Positions 16,521 through 24,300 of a DNA stretch of 64,000 nucleotides are shown here, one piece after another (position 1 is the first letter of the stretch; each line of letters opens with the position of its first letter). Under the pieces are notes generated by a model. The model did not search any database. It saw nothing but the letters and a program-made list of their open reading frames with translations, and was not told the origin of the DNA. A program made the translations under genes and the position numbers. The stretch lies in the NCBI RefSeq assembly GCF_028618695.1, contig NZ_JAQIVI010000149.1:1-64000 (forward strand), in the 5' to 3' direction. The stretch is from Natrinema soli. GTDB taxonomy: Archaea > Halobacteriota > Halobacteria > Halobacteriales > Natrialbaceae.

Positions 16521-16733
16521 TTATGTTTGCTGATTAGGGTTGGACGCATAAAATAGGATAGCCATTGTGAAACCCATCGTAAAGGCCTTGAGAGTCACGT
16601 TTTCGCCAAATAATACGCCAACAAGCATGTAAGAAGAAGCGGATACGGCGCCGATGAAAGCAGCGTATCGCATACGCGATAGATTCCGTGCCCACTCATC
16701 GAAACGATGGTAGAGTTGTCTTGTGTTGTTCAT
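16521..16733 (-). CDS. Small two-helix membrane protein (cassette cargo)
   Basis: 70 residues, MNNTRQLYHRFDEWARNLSR, then two hydrophobic helices (YAAFIGAVSASSYMLVGVLF and FTMGFTMAILFYASN). A promoter-like AT-rich tract lies before the ATG at 16733. It resembles unannotated small haloarchaeal membrane proteins that begin with a similar YHRFDEWAR motif. Function unknown. Confidence 0.6.
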   Translation of the reverse strand: MNNTRQLYHRFDEWARNLSRMRYAAFIGAVSASSYMLVGVLFGENVTLKAFTMGFTMAILFYASNPNQQT

Positions 16734-16998
16734 AATTCATATTCCAGTTGACGGTACATAAGTTTTCTTCTGACCAACACGCACTCTCTCTGGACAGGAA
16801 GGGTTTTCAATAAGTCCTTCACCTGTACTTATCGTCAATTCCGCGCCAACTCTGAATAAAGAAGCTCTATTACCAACTACTGTTAAAACCGAACATCATT
16901 ATTTTCAGGAGTTCTACCAATAGTTGCCTCGAGCAACAGTCGGAACCAAATATTGGGTGTTGAGTAAGCGAGGCGGGTGTGCAGGAGGGCGAGATCAA

Positions 16999-17478
16999 TC
17001 AGATGAAGCTGAACATATCAGCAAACATCCCCATAAACGAGGTGACAAAGCGGTCGTCAATCTCGCCGTCGCGGTTCTGGTCTTCCGGAATCCAGATTTG
17101 CTCCTCCTCATTGCTTTGGCCGGTTTCCACGGACTTGTTACCGTCAGCGGGTCCGTCATTGGGCGCTTCGTTACACGGCGAGTCAACACCAACAAGACAA
17201 ATGCCGACATCGCCGTCATCTGCATCTGAATCCGTCTCAGTCAACTCGGACTCACTGCCGTTTAGTTTGTCACTGTCAACAGGTTCGATAATTGGTGCAT
17301 CGTTGCACGGTGAGTCAGCACCGACAAGGCAGATGCCAGCATCAGCGCTAATTGTATTTGCATCTGTCTCGGCTGTAGAATCGATATTCGTGCCTGTACT
17401 ACCGGCGGCAGCAGTACTGCCGACAGCAACAAGCAGTATTGCGAGGACCGTCAAGAGCGGTATAATTTTGCGTCGCAT
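16999..17478 (-). CDS. Secreted protein with duplicated GICLVGxDSPCNxAP motif
   Basis: 159 residues, MRRKIIPLLTVLAILLVAVG, a Sec-type signal peptide cleaved near STAAAGS. The mature part contains two copies of the motif: GICLVGADSPCNDAP (about 48-62) and GICLVGVDSPCNEAP (about 91-105). Each has two Cys eight residues apart, probably one disulfide per repeat. The C-terminus is acidic and ends FMGMFADMFSFI. I recognise no family. The AT-leaning codon use differs from neighbouring viral genes. Confidence 0.6.
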   Translation of the reverse strand: MRRKIIPLLTVLAILLVAVGSTAAAGSTGTNIDSTAETDANTISADAGICLVGADSPCNDAPIIEPVDSDKLNGSESELTETDSDADDGDVGICLVGVDSPCNEAPNDGPADGNKSVETGQSNEEEQIWIPEDQNRDGEIDDRFVTSFMGMFADMFSFI

Positions 17479-18061
17479 TGCACTCTGAGATACTATATGA
17501 TTATTAAAAGAAATATCTCAGACTGAAAGTCACACTTTAGCTACTCAACACGTATGTGGGTATATTTCGATTTGCCGACGTTTCTAGAAATGTCACTTCG
17601 AACCGTGACGCATTTCCAATGACGGCCGCTGATTCGGATTATCTCTAATCTCGAGAGGTGCTCTCGAGGGGCCTAAATGACTGATACATCTCTGCGATCG
17701 ACTCCTCATCCCTGCCCTTTCCTCTTTCAATACCTACTCGACGACCTAGTGGGCCACAATCACGATCGCGTGGCCAGGTTCGACTCCCTCAAGGGTGCTT
17801 CGATGACGCTGACGGAACGACGATCTTGACCGGCCGAGCGGACGTCCGGCCTCGATAACGTTCCCGATGTGGCCCGGCGTCGCCCTACCCCGCCGGGCTG
17901 AAGGGGACCATCATCGCATCGCTTCCGCTGACACACTCGCTTCGGGGCAGCTGGCACACCGCGACTATCAGGCACCACGGTCCGTCCCGACTCGCGCCGG
18001 GATTCGTCAAAAAGCCTCGCAGACGCGACCCGGCGTACATCCCGTTTTTCATACACCAACC
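17479..18061. other. Decayed intergenic region
   Basis: About 580 bases without a supported gene. It contains a degenerate copy (about 17815-17860) of the 3' end of the 15838-16029 gene, indicating a past duplication. An AT-rich promoter-like stretch lies just left of the signal-peptide gene (17479-17540). Confidence 0.45.
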
Positions 18062-18574
18062 ATGGTACAAGACACCCTTTCAGCACAGGACCTACAGGAC
18101 CTCGAGCCGGTCGAACTGCTCGAGGAAGCACTTCAGGACGATCGAGTCCTCCGGCTCGTCGAGGACGCTGTCCGGATCGGTCGGGCCCATGCTTCCGACT
18201 GGATCGGAACCGTCGACGGTGACGACATCGCGACGCTCGATCCGCAGGCGTCGACCAACGAGGTCGTCATCGCCCTCGCTCGAGAGGGATTCACCCCGAA
18301 CTGGCTCCTCTCCTACGAGTACGGCGGCGAGGTTGCGAACCTCGTCCGCTTCCACTACGATCCGGACATCTTCCCGGAGCATCCCTTCCGCCAGCTGCAC
18401 GTTCGGCTGTTCGCCGACGGCACGCTGGATGCCCACGAGGAACCCTCGGCGCTGATGCACAAGGGCCCGCATATCCGCGAGGAGACGTTCAACCGCGAGG
18501 TCGGTACCGCTGCGGTCCGGACGATCCTCGAGGACGCCGGCGTCGACGTCGAGGTGCTTGAGGAGGCTCGATAG
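18062..18574 (+). CDS. Conserved hypothetical haloarchaeal protein
   Basis: 170 residues from MVQDTLSAQDLQDLEPVELL. Helical N-terminus. The remainder is an alpha/beta domain (NWLLSYEYGGEVANLVRFHY ... HVRLFADGTLDAHEEPSALM ... FNREVGTAAVRTILEDAGVD), with strand patterns resembling small toxin-like or immunity-like folds, but I cannot name the family. The ATG at 18062 is preferred; the longer frame from 17867 crosses decayed DNA. Six bases separate it from the next gene, so the two are probably co-transcribed. Confidence 0.6.
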   Translation: MVQDTLSAQDLQDLEPVELLEEALQDDRVLRLVEDAVRIGRAHASDWIGTVDGDDIATLDPQASTNEVVIALAREGFTPNWLLSYEYGGEVANLVRFHYDPDIFPEHPFRQLHVRLFADGTLDAHEEPSALMHKGPHIREETFNREVGTAAVRTILEDAGVDVEVLEEAR

Positions 18575-18579
18575 ATGCC

Positions 18580-18900
18580 ATGTCGACGAAACCAAAGAAG
18601 TCCGATCCGCTGGAGCGCGCAAAAATCGAGATCATCTGCCTGGGGAGAACACTGATGCCCGATAGCGAGACTTTCGAACGGACGATCGGCACGATCATCC
18701 TGTTCGGCGTTTGGGCAGCGATCGTCCTCGGGCCGATGTTCACCGGCGCTGACCCGGCGCGCTACGAGATCGTCATCGGGACGACCGCGATCGCGTTCAC
18801 AGTCCTCGGGAAGATGTGGGACTTCGAAGTCAAGCGAGCTCTCAACGCGGTCACGCTCACTGACGGCGGCAAGTCAAAAGAGGACACTGAGGACGACTGA
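18580..18900 (+). CDS. Small membrane protein with two transmembrane helices
   Basis: 106 residues, MSTKPKKSDPLERAKIEIIC. Two hydrophobic helices (TIGTIILFGVWAAIVLGPMF and YEIVIGTTAIAFTVLGKMWD) and an acidic cytoplasmic tail. Co-directional with 18062-18574. Holin-like topology is possible but not supported by any motif. Confidence 0.6.
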   Translation: MSTKPKKSDPLERAKIEIICLGRTLMPDSETFERTIGTIILFGVWAAIVLGPMFTGADPARYEIVIGTTAIAFTVLGKMWDFEVKRALNAVTLTDGGKSKEDTEDD

Positions 18901-19043
18901 CCACGACCGAAAACCTCACCGATATCGACGGCATCGGACCAGCGATAGCCGAGGCGCTCGAGGAGGCTAGCTTCGAGACCGTCGACGATGTCCTCGTATT
19001 CGCTCGAGTTCATCGAAAATTACGAGCGCCGGGATATTCTTGA
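18897..19043 (+). pseudogene. Helix-hairpin-helix fragment without a normal start
   Basis: The open frame LTTTENLTDIDGIGPAIAEA, then LEEASFETVDDVLVFARVHR, carries a clear HhH DNA-binding motif (IDGIGPAIAEAL). The only possible start is a CTG overlapping the previous stop; there is no ATG, GTG or TTG. It is more likely the 5'-truncated end of a larger HhH protein than an intact gene. Confidence 0.45.
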
Positions 19044-19068
19044 CTGCAGTCACCAGCGCAGTAATTAA

Positions 19069-19422
19069 TTATTCGGCGTGTTCAATGAGTTCCAGGAACG
19101 GGGAAACTACATCCCGATCGACTGCTAGTTCCAGGAGCTCAGTTTCCTCCTCGTAATGGACAAGACCGACATCACACAGGTATGGAAGGTGTTGGTGGTG
19201 AAGGTCAACGAGAACGCGTTGATACCAATCATATGATGGGTTGTTCTCCTTGAGCGAGATGTATTCGGCAAGGTCACCGAGGTGGATCGCCGCTGGTTTC
19301 TGAGCGAGATAAGTAAGCGCATACTGCCGCCGTTCTGCTGCAAAGGCGGCGAACAGCTCTGTATTGGAAATGTTCGGTGTACCGGTCTCTGTGTCCTGGG
19401 GGGTTTGTGTATGCGGCTTCAT
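19069..19422 (-). CDS. DUF7344-like wHTH protein
   Basis: 117 residues from MKPHTQTPQDTETGTPNISN. The core AAFAAERRQYALTYLAQKPA ... IHLGDLAEYIS ... LVDLHHQHLPYLCDVGLVHY is the haloarchaeal winged-helix family typified by rRRYaLyYL, HhhLPkL and DvGlv motifs. Relatives often regulate nearby mobile or surface genes. A paralogue is at 47171-47503. It lies, with the next gene, left of the inverted repeat at 19886, probably as cargo of a cassette whose left end has decayed. Confidence 0.75.
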   Translation of the reverse strand: MKPHTQTPQDTETGTPNISNTELFAAFAAERRQYALTYLAQKPAAIHLGDLAEYISLKENNPSYDWYQRVLVDLHHQHLPYLCDVGLVHYEEETELLELAVDRDVVSPFLELIEHAE

Positions 19423-19573
19423 GATGTCTGCGTACTTCACCTACACGCTGTTAACCGACCATGTCTCACGTCGCGACTTCAGCAGAGTACACCGCGGTGT
19501 ATGACGGACACACACATAACCTTTGTTGTACAAAAATAATTATAGAAAACAAACTGTACGGTTCTACTACTGG

Positions 19574-19783
19574 TTACTCCTCGAGGAACTCCGGTTCATA
19601 AGGTGATTCGTCATCGCTTTCGTGCTGCTCGATCGTGACCGTCCAACGTGGGGCATCAGCGATAGGGAGCGAGATGTCCCAGGTGCCTTCAATGACGGCT
19701 CCTTGGCCAAATGCAGTTACAATAAGGTTGACAAGATCGTCTTTGAATGTATCCGGTATATCAGGTGAGGATGGAGGGGTCAT
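19574..19783 (-). CDS. Small HalOD1-like acidic protein
   Basis: 69 residues, [40 protein letters not shown], ending [11 protein letters not shown]. The beta-rich core and acidic tail recall haloarchaeal output-type microdomains, but the match is weak. Same strand as the wHTH gene to its left, 150 nt apart. Confidence 0.5.
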   Translation of the reverse strand: MTPPSSPDIPDTFKDDLVNLIVTAFGQGAVIEGTWDISLPIADAPRWTVTIEQHESDDESPYEPEFLEE

Positions 19784-19885
19784 GATGGAGGATGGAATTG
19801 CCGCCCAGTTCTTATCCAGTTCAGGCTAGGCAGAGGGATAATGTTGTCTCTTACCTCTGTGTGAACAGAAATTCAAATCTTATCC

Positions 19886-19919
19886 CTGAATAAAGAGACC
19901 GTACTACTCTTCTTGTTTA
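19886..19919 (-). repeat. Single inverted 34-bp end (copy I)
   Basis: CTGAATAAAGAGACCGTACT followed by ACTCTTCTTGTTTA: a right-hand end of the cassette repeat, with several mismatches in the outer third. A candidate partner, much decayed, is CAGTAATTAATTATTCGG at about 19054. If correct, the cassette holds genes 19069-19422 and 19574-19783. Confidence 0.55.
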
Positions 19920-20022
19920 AGCACTCGAGACGGGCTCATCTATTGAGATTCCCTCGAGGGTAGCTTGCTGTGGATGTCCAATGCACTGGACCTGAAGCAC
20001 TGGCGGTGACCGCAATCTTCCC

Positions 20023-20226
20023 ATGACCTATCAATACAACTGCGACGGATTCTGTAACCGCGAAACGATCTATAGCGGTCACCCAGCGCTTACTGCCGAG
20101 TTCAACGAGGAGTGGTACAAGAGTTCTCGGATCGGCGGCCAGCTCCATGAACACGAGTACGATGCCGGCGACCTGATCACGCTCTGTCCGGAGTGTACCC
20201 GGCGTCTCCTCATCGAGCGTCCATGA
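20023..20226 (+). CDS. Small zinc-finger protein before the packaging module
   Basis: 67 residues, MTYQYNCDGFCNRETIYSGH, with CDGFC near the start and CPECTRRLL near the end. A Cys4 zinc site is likely. ATGA overlap with the HNH gene. First gene of the long rightward packaging/structural operon. Confidence 0.6.
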   Translation: MTYQYNCDGFCNRETIYSGHPALTAEFNEEWYKSSRIGGQLHEHEYDAGDLITLCPECTRRLLIERP

Positions 20227-20504
20227 CCGACTCGAGAGACCACCATCGCGAACGCACACACAGCGAGCGCGCCGGTCGACGCTGTCCTAGCTGTGGCCGC
20301 TCGTACGATACGGCCACTCGAGTGGACGTCCACCATCGCGACCAGGACGAACACAACGGCCACCCGGCGAACCTCCGGAAGCGCTGCGAGAAGTGTCACC
20401 TCGAGGGCGAGCACGATCGACCCGACGACGTCGAGCCAAAGGGCCCGTCCGGAATCTCTCGACAAGGACCTCGAGGCGTGAGCCGGAGCGGCCCGCCCCG
20501 ATGA
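20223..20504 (+). CDS. HNH endonuclease next to the terminase
   Basis: 93 residues. RRCPSCGRSYDTATRVDVHH followed by RDQDEHNGHPANLRKRCEKC shows the HNH nuclease core (VHHRD, N of PANL, KCH) with its zinc Cys pairs. In many cos-type tailed phages an HNH nuclease beside TerS/TerL aids genome cutting during packaging; the position here fits that role. The tail is basic and Gly/Pro-rich (GISRQGPRGVSRSG). Confidence 0.8.
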   Translation: MTDSRDHHRERTHSERAGRRCPSCGRSYDTATRVDVHHRDQDEHNGHPANLRKRCEKCHLEGEHDRPDDVEPKGPSGISRQGPRGVSRSGPPR

Positions 20505-20540
20505 ACGCGCCATGACACCCAGTTTGGAGACGACCCGACC

Positions 20541-21170
20541 ATGACAGACGACCCAGACCTCGAGATCTCGGAGCTCCCGCCGACCGACACGGAGGGCCAC
20601 CCGGTCCACCCTGACTCCGATAAGAGTCACCGGATCTGCGCCGCCCAGAAATCCGATAAGACGACGCCAACCGATCACGGGCGGGAGCGAGACGATGTCC
20701 CATACTGCACGCTGGCCGCCGGCTGGGGTGTCGATGAGAAGTCGGAAGGCACCTGCACTCACCACCTCGGGGCAGTCGACAACCGTGGCGAGAACAACCC
20801 GAACTACAAGCACGGGGCCTATTCCGAGTTCCAAGACTTCATGCAGGAGGGGCTGACCGACTCCGAGGCCGCGGCGATCGAGGCGCTCGACCTCGAGGAG
20901 CACGGCGATGACTTCGCTGCGGACGTCGTCAAAGAGGCGTACGCGAAATACCTCCGGACGGCAGACGATCGGTTCCTTCGCGAGGCCCGGCAGTGGGCCT
21001 CGGAGTTCGGCGTGATCGAGAAGCCGGCGGAGAAGCTCGAGGCGAAGGTCGACGCCGATGTCGACCAGACGACTACGCAAGAACTCGGTGAGGACGAGAA
21101 GGAAATCGCCCGCGAGTTGATCCGTCAGAGACAACAGCAGTCTGCAGCAGGCGACGGTACCGATGAGTAG
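20541..21170 (+). CDS. terS: Terminase small subunit-like protein
   Basis: 209 residues. Assigned from position (immediately before TerL, 8-nt overlap), size, and a pattern seen in small terminases: a Cys/His-rich N-terminal part (YCTLAAGWGVDEKSEGTCTH, then NRGENNPNYKHGAYSEF) that resembles the GNxNALKHG-type motif, then a helical DNA-binding/oligomerisation region (LTDSEAAAIEALDLEEHGDD...). It would recognise viral DNA and load it on TerL. Confidence 0.65.
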   Translation: MTDDPDLEISELPPTDTEGHPVHPDSDKSHRICAAQKSDKTTPTDHGRERDDVPYCTLAAGWGVDEKSEGTCTHHLGAVDNRGENNPNYKHGAYSEFQDFMQEGLTDSEAAAIEALDLEEHGDDFAADVVKEAYAKYLRTADDRFLREARQWASEFGVIEKPAEKLEAKVDADVDQTTTQELGEDEKEIARELIRQRQQQSAAGDGTDE

Positions 21171-22803
21171 CCTACTCGAGGCCGACGACGTCGACGCCAG
21201 CGCCGACCAGCTCCTCGAGATCGTCTCCGATCCCGAGACCAAACGCGATCTCCTGAACCCGTTCGAGACGGGCGACTGGATCACGTACGCGAACGAGCTG
21301 ACGCGGAACTACATGGCCGAGGAGATGGAGGAGGATCAGTACCACCTCCTAGGCGACCATCACGAACACTGGCTCGAGGCGTTCGACGGCGGCGATCGCG
21401 TCCTGCTCTGTCACCGAGACGGCCTGAAGACGACGATCACACTGGCCTACCTCATCGCCTCGCTCGAGTACAAGGATGGCTTCCGCGCGATCTGGGCGAT
21501 GAACAACCAGGGCTCGGTCAAGAAGAAAGCCGACACCGAGTTCTGGAAGATGGTCGAACGGAACCCATGGCTCACGAACCTGAACGGCCCGCGGAAGAAG
21601 GATACGATCGAGGCCAAGGAGTGGGACCACGGCTCGGTCATGAACTCGGGCTGGCTCTTCGGCGGGATCGAGGGCGACCGCGCCCACCTACTCGTCCTGG
21701 ACGACATCATCAAAGAGAAAGGCGACGGGGACACCGAAGACGTCCTCGACTGGATCCAGGCCGTCTCCGTCCCGATGGTCAAGGAGGGCGGCCGGACCGT
21801 CATGATCGGGACGCGGAAGCGCCCAGACGATATCTACAACGATTACCGCGCCCTCGAGGGCTACGAGTTCGACGAGTATCCTGCAGTGCTGGACTTCTGG
21901 GACCAGCAGTTCGGTGCCGACGACGACTGGCAGGATCGCCGGCCTGATCCCGAGCTCTACACCGAGGTCGAAGACCCGTGGAACGAGGGCGAGACGCTTC
22001 AGGTACTCTGGCCGGGGGCACGAGGCCCCCAGTGGCTCGCGAACAAACGATCCCAGATGGCCGACCATCGGTTCTGGCGAGAGTACTGCCTCGTCATCAT
22101 GGGCTCGAGCGGGAACCTGATCGAGGCAACGGACGTCCGGAAGCCGGCCGCGGAGGGCGGCTGCTCCATCGACGATCGTGATCCGCCGCCGAAGTACCGA
22201 GCCGGGCCCGGCGAGGCGATCATCCTAGGCCACGACCCAGCGAACTCGCCGACCGGCGACGACGCTGCCTTCTCGGTCTGGCTCCTGCAACGCGACGGTC
22301 GACGTCGCCTCCTGGACGCTCACGCTGAGGCAGGGATGCAGCCCAGTCAGGTGAAGAACCAGCTTCTCGAGTACGATCGTCGGTACGACCCGGCGATGAT
22401 CGTGATTGAGGACAACGGGATGCAGTCCTACGTCGTCGAGGACGCGATCGAGTTCAACGCCCAGCTGGCCGCGAAGGTGACCGGGCTGACGACGTCCGGC
22501 ACGAAACACAGCTGGGAGAATGGCATCCCACGAATCCGGATGCTCGTCGACAACGGCTACATCCTCTTCCACCGCGGTAACCGGCCGACTGAGGACTTCA
22601 TCACGGCGATGCAGAGCCTCGAGCGTCGGGATGGGAAGATGCACGGCCACACGCCGGACCTCATCGCCAGCTGGTACATGGCCGAGAAAGGGTTCCGCCG
22701 GCTCGAGTCGATGGGCGCGCTCGACGACGTCGACGATCGCGACGCCGGCGATGGAGATGATGACGAACAGGACGACGGTGGCAGCGGTGTCAGTTACCTC
22801 TAA
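21163..22803 (+). CDS. terL: Terminase large subunit
   Basis: 546 residues. An ATPase domain: the Walker A position is occupied by HRDGLKTTITLAYLI (84-98), a deviant P-loop, and Walker B by HLLVLDDIIKEKGD (about 179-192). The C-terminal RNase H-like nuclease has ILGHDPANSPTGDDAAFSVW, AMIVIEDNG and HTPDLIASWYMAEK as the three acidic positions. It packages DNA into proheads and cuts concatemers. The stop TAA coincides with the first bases of the 34-bp repeat of cassette C-L (22801), so the gene itself is intact. Confidence 0.9.
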   Translation: MSSLLEADDVDASADQLLEIVSDPETKRDLLNPFETGDWITYANELTRNYMAEEMEEDQYHLLGDHHEHWLEAFDGGDRVLLCHRDGLKTTITLAYLIASLEYKDGFRAIWAMNNQGSVKKKADTEFWKMVERNPWLTNLNGPRKKDTIEAKEWDHGSVMNSGWLFGGIEGDRAHLLVLDDIIKEKGDGDTEDVLDWIQAVSVPMVKEGGRTVMIGTRKRPDDIYNDYRALEGYEFDEYPAVLDFWDQQFGADDDWQDRRPDPELYTEVEDPWNEGETLQVLWPGARGPQWLANKRSQMADHRFWREYCLVIMGSSGNLIEATDVRKPAAEGGCSIDDRDPPPKYRAGPGEAIILGHDPANSPTGDDAAFSVWLLQRDGRRRLLDAHAEAGMQPSQVKNQLLEYDRRYDPAMIVIEDNGMQSYVVEDAIEFNAQLAAKVTGLTTSGTKHSWENGIPRIRMLVDNGYILFHRGNRPTEDFITAMQSLERRDGKMHGHTPDLIASWYMAEKGFRRLESMGALDDVDDRDAGDGDDDEQDDGGSGVSYL

Positions 22804-22942
22804 CAGTAGTTGGTAACACGGTTTCTTATATTTCATAACCGCCAGTGGAACCGTTGCTCAATTCAGGTAAAGCAGTTACGGGAGCAGGTATCGATCCCCC
22901 CGGAGTCTGCCAAAAACAGCTTGCTAAATACAGAGCATGAGG

Positions 22943-23563
22943 TCAGCACGAAGAACAGTACGCGGTGATGATGTATCTCTCTGCCCGCTGGAGGATTCGG
23001 CTGACAACGGATTTGTTTACGTCCAGTCGGTCAGCGAGATCGCTCAACGTACATCGCCGAGGTGAGTCATAATACCCGTGCTCGACTGCCAGTTCGACGA
23101 CTTCCTGTTGCCGGTTTGTAAGTGCATCCCCCGCCCCGTCTATGCCAGAAATTTGGACGAGGTGGTATTCTATTCCCCCAGCGTCCAGCTCATCGCGGAA
23201 CGCCGAGAGTTGCTCCCGCGACGCCGTGATGTCGCCGACAAACCATCCGTTTTCCAGTCGTAGCGGAAACGAGGGAACGACCCCCGAATCCGCCATTGCT
23301 CCGTGCGGTGGAGGCGTTGGTGTACTCACCTCGAATAGAATCCTCTCGGCTGTCGAATGTCTGATTTCGACATCGGTGAGAGTGGGGATCGCTGAAAGCG
23401 CCTCCTTGAGAGAGGGCAACTCAATAGTAGACGTTTCGACGAGCACCCTGAGTTTGCCATCAGTCGGCCATGCACCCAGCACGTTGAACTCGGTTTTAGG
23501 ATATTGCTCTGACAGGGTAACGAGTGCTTCGTTGGACTTGATTTTCAGTGTTGCCTGTGGCAT
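22943..23563 (-). CDS. Bacterio-opsin-activator-type HTH regulator
   Basis: 206 residues, MPQATLKIKSNEALVTLSEQ. The N-terminal 130 residues are the sensor-like alpha/beta region typical of haloarchaeal HTH-10 proteins. The C-terminus LTNRQQEVVELAVEHGYYDS, then PRRCTLSDLADRLDVNKSVV, is the HTH-10 DNA-binding domain. It precedes the ester cyclase on the same strand (18 nt between them), so it probably controls that gene. It is cargo of cassette C-L. Confidence 0.85.
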   Translation of the reverse strand: MPQATLKIKSNEALVTLSEQYPKTEFNVLGAWPTDGKLRVLVETSTIELPSLKEALSAIPTLTDVEIRHSTAERILFEVSTPTPPPHGAMADSGVVPSFPLRLENGWFVGDITASREQLSAFRDELDAGGIEYHLVQISGIDGAGDALTNRQQEVVELAVEHGYYDSPRRCTLSDLADRLDVNKSVVSRILQRAERYIITAYCSSC

Positions 23564-23581
23564 GGGTTCAGTTGCTATGGC

Positions 23582-24004
23582 TCAACTGTCCTCTAACTCC
23601 CCGCCCAACTGTTGGACGAGTCCGAGTTGATCGCTTTGCGTCCACGTCTCGATGAGCTTCCCGTCCTCGAAGCGATTTATCTCGATGGCCGTGAGTTCGA
23701 CCTCCTGTCCGGTTGGTTCGACACCGAACATCGGCCCTCCCTCGTGGGTGCCTGTCATCGTCCATCGCAGTGCGACCTTCTCGTCAGCCCCCAGTATATC
23801 CTCTATCGTGACCGTCATGTCCGGAAAGATGTCTCGTGTTCCGCGTGCCAGTGCCCTGTACAGGGCGGGCCCCTGCATTTCGGCTGCCAGTTCCCGGTCG
23901 TGGATATGGTACTCTTCATGCACTAATTCGTTTGCTGTATCTGGGTTTGACCCGTTCCAAACATCTTCATACAGCCGGGTGAGTGTGTCTTCCGGTGTCT
24001 GCAT
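23582..24004 (-). CDS. SnoaL-like ester cyclase
   Basis: 140 residues from MQTPEDTLTRLYEDVWNGSN; a start at 24049 is also open. The NTF2-like fold is recognisable from LVHEEYHIHDRELAAEMQGP, IFPDMTVTIEDILGADEKVA, RWTMTGTHEGGPMFGVEPTG and a closing TWTQSDQLGLVQQLGG. Members cyclise polyketide esters or act as small steroid-isomerase-like enzymes; in haloarchaea the substrate is unknown. A second family member is at 56055-56483. Confidence 0.82.
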   Translation of the reverse strand: MQTPEDTLTRLYEDVWNGSNPDTANELVHEEYHIHDRELAAEMQGPALYRALARGTRDIFPDMTVTIEDILGADEKVALRWTMTGTHEGGPMFGVEPTGQEVELTAIEINRFEDGKLIETWTQSDQLGLVQQLGGELEDS

Positions 24005-24300
24005 ATCACCTGTTACTCCTGCACCCAGATTGGTAGTTGTGGTCAACATGTTGCCATCGGCGTGTTGGGAGTCCCCGGTGTGAATGGCATTATTCCGCGC
24101 TCAAAATTTCCGACCTGCTCGTCTGATATGCTGGATAAGCGCTATCTATTCAGCACGACTCTACGAAAACTATTTCTATATGACAGATACCTCGGCGTTC
24201 AGCTTATACCACTTATTGAACAAAATTCTGAGTTAGTTACGAGCTATAGACTGGATAAAGGAATCGTATTGCCAACTAATGCTAATCTACCAGATAAATC

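Larger units (their letters stand above)
16017..16885. mobile_element. TIR cassette B-H carrying a zinc ribbon and a small membrane protein
   Basis: Left repeat 16017-16050 (TAACAGTAGTTAGCAGTACA, then ATTTCTTTATCCAG) with a subterminal GGTAACTACATGTGCG at 16081-16096. The inverted right repeat is 16852-16885, with an inner CACCTGTACTTATCG at 16820-16834. The 869-bp unit contains two leftward genes and no transposase. It interrupts the 3' end of the gene at 15838. Confidence 0.75.
22801..24284. mobile_element. TIR cassette C-L splitting terL from the portal gene
   Basis: Left repeat 22801-22834 (TAACAGTAGTTGGTAACACG, then GTTTCTTATATTTC). Inverted right repeat 24251-24284 (CTGGATAAAGGAATCGTATT, then GCCAACTAATGCTA). 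Joining the flanks at TA gives CTC-TAA (terL stop) followed by 15 nt and the portal ATG at 24301, normal operon spacing. Cargo: an HTH regulator and an ester cyclase, both leftward, with lower GC than the structural genes. It interrupts late-gene transcription, so readthrough or a local promoter must serve the portal gene. Confidence 0.8.
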
